Positions 58,770 to 64,000 of a stretch of DNA of 64,000 nt are shown here, piece by piece. Source of the DNA: Torymus aiolomorphi (lineage: Eukaryota > Arthropoda > Insecta > Hymenoptera > Torymidae); the NCBI GenBank assembly GCA_036365515.1, contig CM070875.1, positions 103,830,628 to 103,894,627 of the forward strand, read 5' to 3'. Below the pieces are notes generated by a model. That model saw nothing but the letters and a program-made list of their open reading frames with translations. It was not told the DNA's origin and ran no database searches. Made by a program: the position numbers and the translations under genes. The stretch's first letter is position 1. Every line of letters begins with the position of its first letter.

Positions 58770-59308
58770 CCTGATCACACTTTTTTAAAGCTTTCTTTCT
58801 TCGCCACCAAGTTCACCGAGAGACTTCGCTTCTATTACAGTCCGGATCCAAAAGTTTTTTGTAGGTATCTCTTGTTTCATTTTTATCAGGTTGCATTTTT
58901 TTTTATAGAAGTAAATAAAAATGCAAACACAATAGATTATAATTGTAAATAAAATTAAAAATCAGCATAATACAAAAAAGAAAAACTTAGGTAAAGTGGG
59001 GCTTCTTCAGCTCTAAGTGAATTCAATTAATTTTTATATGTAAATTTCAAAAAGCCGAAAAAATATTTTTGCTTAATAAAAGCTTAATTTTTTTACGAGA
59101 ACTCTTTCTTCGCTTCTTGCGTTAGGAGGTAGAGGGTCTGAGAACAGAGTTTTAGAAATATTTAATCATCCATTAACAATTAAAATTTTAATTGTTAATT
59201 ATACGGGTGTTTGATTAACAATTACATTTTTAACCATTAATTATACAGGGGTATAATTATACGTGTACCTAAATTGTCATAAAAAAAAAAACAAAGAAAG
59301 AAGAAACA
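58770..59308. other. Gene-free flank
   Basis: AT-rich; an AATTAAAATTTTAATTGTTAA palindrome region near 59180. Nothing else recognised. Confidence 0.5.
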
Positions 59309-59947
59309 ATGAAAAATATGGAGCTTTCTGTAACTCGTTGTTTAATTAATGAAAAAACAATTCAGGCGAAAAAAATTTACAAGAAAAACAAAGACGAACT
59401 AATTATAAACTGCCTAAAGGAAGTAAGCATAGTCACAGCGATTCGTTTATTAAAAAGTAGTGAATTAAATAACATTTGTGGAGTGCAAAAGGAACAAGTT
59501 TTATATCCCAAAGTTAGAGTGACAGGCATAAATAATATCGAACAGCTGGATTATAAAGCTCTTGAAGAAGATGTTAATTTGAAAAATTTTATAAATTTTG
59601 ATAAGAAATGTAACATTCTACACGCATACACCAACGAAAAAACTAATTTACAATCATTAATCCTGGAAGTAACAGCTGAAATGCACAAATATATAAAGGA
59701 AAATAATAACAGAATTTTCGTAGGATATCAAAACTGTAAAGTGTTTGACATAATAAACGTTGCCCCGTGTCGAAAATGTGGGAGACACGGTCATAGTACA
59801 TTAAAGTGCAAAAATGAGCCTGCGTGTCTAAAGTGCGCAGGAAATCATAAAACAATAAATTGTAGTGGTGAAATGGAAAATAAATGCATAAACTGCTACT
59901 ATACAAATACGAAATACGGCACGCATTATGATACCAAATACGGATAG
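59309..59947 (+). pseudogene. Non-LTR retrotransposon ORF1 (Gag-like), truncated
   Basis: 212 aa. Two good zinc knuckles, CRKCGRHGHSTLKC (residues 154-167, CX2CX4HX4C) and CLKCAGNHKTINC (173-185, CX2CX3HX4C), are followed by the start of a third (CINC at 193). That series is typical of ORF1 in I/R1/jockey-like non-LTR elements, which bind element RNA. The upstream part is lysine-rich. The frame stops soon after the third knuckle begins, and no matching ORF2 follows directly, so it is a 3'-truncated fragment. A Met at 59309 is preceded by AGAAACA. Confidence 0.7.
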
Positions 59948-60339
59948 CCACGCTTGCAAAATTTTACAAGGTAAGTTTCAGAAGTTAGTTGACGCTACTG
60001 ACTACGTCATCAAACCCACGATACAGACATGTTGGTAAAGTAGATGACTATCAATATCAATATCAACCTATAGTAAAGGGGACTTCCATCTTATCCCCGA
60101 CTTCGCTACGGTCAATCAACAAGAACATCGCAGCTAAGCAGACTAGAGATATGACACCAATCACACCGCAACAGATGTCATAATGGGACAACATCTGAAC
60201 TCTGAAGACATAATACAGCCAGAAGGGTCGTATAAGGATCTTAAAACTCTTAATAATGTGCAACGGGTCTGAACACCCATTGCGACGAAAAAATTAATCG
60301 TTTAATCGAAAAGATCGAGAACGGGTCACAACAAATGAC

Positions 60340-60968
60340 CGTGAATTCAATTTGTGCGATGGCGTTTTGTATAAAGGTAAATCAGGACATGAAAAGCTTG
60401 TTCTGACACGTGACATAACGTGAAAATTAATTAAAGAGACACATGAATTATTCGGCCACATAAAGGGATTGAAATGTTTCAAGCTCATATCAGAGGATTT
60501 GTTCTATCCGAAATTGAAGAGGCATATAGCTAAATACGTGAGAACATGGGTTTCATGTCAATTAAACAAAACGTACACGCAAAATAACCACGCTAGGTCA
60601 CACCCCATCACGCCGGAAAAACCAAATGAATTAGTATCAATCAATTTCATGGGACCTCTGCCAATATCTCGAGGAGGGGCGAAATATCTGTTAGTCGCGA
60701 TGGACGCATTTAGTAAATACGTCCAGATCTATCCGATTAAGAAAGCAGATACGCGTACCACTATAAAAAAATATTTGAAATTTACATCCCCAAACTTGGA
60801 AAACCAAAAGCCATCCAAACGGACCACGGCACGCAATTTACCGCAAAGGGATGGTCAAATAAACTCCGAAAAAACAACATAATAGCGACCTTCTCATCCA
60901 TCAAACACCTGCAGAGCAATATAGTAGAGCGAGTTAATAAAGAAATCGGGCGTTCCTCCGCACACTAA
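60340..60968 (+). pseudogene. LTR-retrotransposon integrase fragment
   Basis: Degenerate zinc-binding region (HELFGH near 60440 and a single Cys in WVSCQLNK), then a core with NFMGPLPISRGGAKYLLVAMD and, in another frame near 60815-60850, a TDHGTQF-like Asp motif and a VERVNKE-like Glu motif. At least one stop (near 60420) and one frameshift (near 60780). The sequence differs from the integrase at 54 kb, so it comes from a different LTR family. No LTRs seen nearby. 59948-60339 contains nothing identifiable. Confidence 0.65.
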
Positions 60969-61081
60969 TATCGTACAACTATAATTCTCTTACAGAAATT
61001 TATATTATATTGCGTAGTCACTAAATGTAAAACACTTAATTTTTAAGTATGAGTGGGTCCTTAGGGACTTCCTCTATCTGT

Positions 61082-61082
<1 letters not shown>

Positions 61083-61142
<60 letters not shown>

Positions 61143-61154
61143 GGGGGGGGGGGT
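61083..61154. repeat. (TG)n followed by a G run
   Basis: About 58 bp of TG followed by about 13 G. Confidence 0.9.
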
Positions 61155-61324
61155 ATAGGTATGCAGGAATGAATGTCTCTGGATCTGCGCACAGGAAAGT
61201 CTGTTTTCCTTAGTATAATCTCTTGGACATAACTAATTAGTTTTGAATCTGTTTTATTATTTTATACCAAAGGAAATTCATTTTCATACTTTTTTTTATT
61301 AAATAAGTAAGTTCAAAGCTATAC

Positions 61325-61690
61325 CCGAGGTGCTGGTATAGCGGGACAAAATAGGGTAAAATATGTTGAATGTGGATCCAATAGCGGGACAAACTTGAGA
61401 ACCAGTACCGGGACATATACTTTTAAATGTGTCCCGCTATCGGGGATACGGCAAAGAAGGTGCCGGTAAACCTGGACATGAGTTCGCCCATTTAAACATG
61501 ACCCAAAACTTTCCCACTGCATTATGATAAATCACATACTTAAATCAACACGATATCAACTGAACTAAATAGATAATAGCATAAATAATGCCAACCAACT
61601 AATTTCTTTTTCATTATTATAAGTAATGGTAGCATTTTTCGCTCTCCCGTTCAATAACCCAATGGTCAGATTTTTAGTTTGTCCCGGCTC
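61325..61690. repeat. Scattered AGCGGGACA motif cluster
   Basis: TAGCGGGACAAA near 61338 and 61383, a variant CCGGGACA near 61408, and inverted TGTCCCGCTAT near 61431, with TTGTCCCGGC near 61678. Possibly the ends of a degraded transposon. No gene. Confidence 0.4.
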
Positions 61691-61799
61691 TGAGTACTTT
61701 ACCTTACTATGTATTTACTCTGGAGTTAGTAAATAAATAATTAACGATTAAATTTTCAATTGTACGCGCGCTAATGGGGGTAGAAGAATGATTGAATTT

Positions 61800-64000
61800 C
61801 TAGACAGCAAGGCATGAATAATACTGAATGGATGCAAAAAAGGAGATGAAAAGGGTGAATTCACTTATTTAGGAGCTAGAGGAAGTACGACTATTGATTA
61901 CGTTATAATAACTAATGAAGAAACTCATGAATAATAAAGGAATTTAAGCTAGACGAAAGGGTTGACTCGGATCACATGCCGTTAAGAGTTAAAATGATAA
62001 TAGGGAAGGACGATAAGTGTAAAGAGAGGGAAGTGTACACCAGTAGGAAAAAAACGAAAGAGATCTATTCTTGGAGCGAGGAGGACAGAACCGTGTTTAG
62101 GGCGGAGACGAATGATTTAAATATAGAAAAACAAGAGGGAGACTTAGCAGAAGACAGATGGGGAGAGATAAAAAACGTAGTCAAGGAAAAAGCAAAGAAA
62201 AAGGAACTAAGAATTAAAACATAGGAGATTGGCATGAGGAAGTGGTGGGACAGCACGTGTACCAGAAAAAAAGAGGAAGGTAAAAAAGGAATATATTAAA
62301 TGGAAAAATGGAATAACGCAAAAAGAAACTTATATTAAGGAAAGGAAAGAATATAAAATGCACTGCATTGAAAAAGAAAAAGAATTTAAGGAAATGGAAG
62401 CAGCCGAGTTAAAGAGTATAAAAAACGAGAGCGAGGTATGGAAATTCTTAAACAAAACAAGGCGAGTCAGAAAGACAATAGAAAATAATATTAAAAAAGA
62501 GGAATGGAATAATCATTTTATAAAGTTATTAGAAGGAACAGAAGAAAAAAAGGTAGACGCAAACAGAAATAGACCAGAGATAGCAGATGAAAAAGAAAAA
62601 GTAGCCGCGAAAGAGAGAATATTACTTTAGAAAACTAAAAAAGAAGAAGGCAGCGGGGATAGATGAAATTCCGAATGAGGTTTGTACCCGAAAGGTATGG
62701 GACGGAGACGAAATTCCAGAGGATTGGAAAACAGCTATTATAGTACCGTTGTTCAACAAAGGTGATGTAAACAATCCGTGCAATTATAGAGGTATATCGC
62801 TGCTGTCCACGGGGTACAAATTGTACACGGAGGTGATTTTAGGAAGATTAGAGAAGGAAGTCGAGGAGAAGAAATTGTTACCAGAAGGACAGGTAGGCTT
62901 CAGGAAAAAAGGTCAATGATAGCTGATAACATTTATGTACGAAGTCACATAATTCAGAGACCAAAGTTGAGGAATAAAACAACATACACTATGTTTGTTG
63001 ACTTAAAAGCAGCTTTTGACACCGTCGATCGGACTATACTGTGGCAAATACTAGAGGAAATAGGTATTAGCAAATACATAATAGAGAGGATCAAAGGTAT
63101 ATATAAAGAAACAAAGGTAAGAGTAAGATCAGAGGAAGGTTTGTCAGAGGAATTTTTGATGACGAAAGGACTAAGACAAGGGTGTATTCTGAGCCGCCTA
63201 CTCCTCTGCCTGTACATAGCAGGATTAGAAAAGAGATTTGAAGAAAGAAATATCGAAGGTACATTGGTAGGCAAAAGAAGAATATGGTCGTTAGCATACG
63301 CCGATGACCTGGTAATTCTAGCTGAAAATAGAGATGCGCTTAAGGTGATGTGAAACCCTAATTTCAATATTTTTTAAATCAACATTCAAACGTTTATTTG
63401 GAAAAAGACGAACGTCAAGCGCTCCGTACCCGTGAGCACTATATTCAGAAATTTTTTTGAGTGATGCTATTAGCATTTTCGTTAGCTATGCTCGTTTTAA
63501 AAGTAGGTCAATTGCAGAGAGCTATTTACCGACAGTACGGTTTTTATTTGATTAAATAAATTCTCATGATTTCTTTGGAAAAAGACGAACGTCAAGAGCT
63601 CCGTATATGTAAATACTATACTCAATTTTTTTGTTGCAATTCTATTATTATTTGCAAAAGATATAAACATTCTAAAATTATGTCGGTAAGCACATCACCT
63701 TAAGGGTAGGTGTGATACGTTGAAGAGGTTCTTAAAGGGCCGTAAGTTGATTCTGAGCGTAGAAAAGACAAAGGTCGTGGTATTTAATAGAGGAGGCAAC
63801 AGTAAAAAAGAAAAATGAAACTGGGAAGGAACAGAGCTGGAAGAAGTAAAGACTTTTAAATACCTTGGCTTCGCCTTCAATGAGCAAGGAAATTACAAAG
63901 ATCACATAAAGGAACTGAGAAATAAAGGTATCATGGCAGCTAAGAAAACTTGGGGGCTTGGAGAAAGAAGATGTAAGGAGGATTTTAGGAGAAGAAAAAT
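61800..64000 (+). pseudogene. Non-LTR retrotransposon ORF2 (endonuclease-RT), decayed
   Basis: Segments in several frames: the C-terminal endonuclease region (GSTTIDYVI near 61890; DSDHMPL near 61970); a linker rich in Lys/Glu (62000-62630); reverse transcriptase fingers and palm (PEDWKTAIIVPLF near 62740; NYRGISLLS; FVDLKAAFDTVD near 63000; GLRQGC with altered flank; YADDLVIL near 63300). The frame is broken by stops at 61924, 62222 and 62628 and by a 356-bp MITE at 63344-63699, then resumes to the window end. Clade within I/R1/jockey-like elements not resolved. It extends beyond the window. Confidence 0.75.
63344..63699. mobile_element. TTAA-flanked MITE within the RT
   Basis: TTAA at 63340-63343 and 63700-63703. 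Inverted ends GGTGATGTG / CACATCACC. A 32-bp direct repeat (63397-63428 and 63574-63605, one mismatch) includes GGAAAAAGACGAACGTCAAG. No ORF. Removing the element and one TTAA leaves the RT frame continuous across the junction. Confidence 0.85.

Overview
The window is AT-rich nuclear DNA of an arthropod, most likely an insect. It has spliced genes with GT-AG introns, dense short palindromic transposons (MITEs), long microsatellites and a GC-rich Ty3/gypsy-type LTR retrotransposon. BEN-domain genes expanded next to EnSpm/CACTA-like transposases would fit a hymenopteran, but that placement is inference.

Layout. 1-2959: dispersed repeats, including a phased 12-bp E-box array. 2960-14654 (minus): an intact gene of 11 exons and 593 codons plus stop, encoding a coiled-coil/BEN-domain protein; all ten intron phases agree. 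Its introns hold nested MITEs, one a TTAA-flanked element carrying mirrored DR4/DR5 nuclear-receptor half-sites. 15925-23342 (plus): a divergently oriented two-exon gene for an 874-aa EnSpm/CACTA-like transposase, with a 4.8-kb intron full of palindromic elements. 23343-29364: repeats and one weak gene candidate. 29365-33690 (minus): a second BEN gene, paralogous to the first, with intact splice sites but two one-base deficits in A-runs. 34828-37370 (minus): a second transposase copy, in one frame but with three internal stops.

38486-58769 is bounded by a perfect inverted end repeat. Its left arm is 6.5 kb of higher-order tandem repeats, including a regular 185-bp array; a shorter inverted right arm lies at 57.7-58.8 kb. 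A 10.6-kb LTR retrotransposon (47119-57694, 4-bp target duplication AGTT) is inserted inside it. The retrotransposon has a tRNA-type primer binding site, a purine tract, a phased GGGAAAC slippery site between gag and pol, and broken gag and pol. An intact third ORF sits directly behind a strong splice acceptor. Its leader carries two copies of a three-stem-loop module whose differences largely preserve base pairing.

58770-64000 is a graveyard: a non-LTR ORF1 with zinc knuckles, a decayed integrase fragment, and a decayed non-LTR reverse transcriptase split by a 356-bp TTAA MITE whose removal restores the reading frame.

The best leads are the leader RNA module, the spliced ORF3, the foldback arrays, the hormone-receptor-site MITE, and the repeated proximity of BEN and EnSpm-like genes. 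All positions and alignments were made by eye; no search or folding was run.
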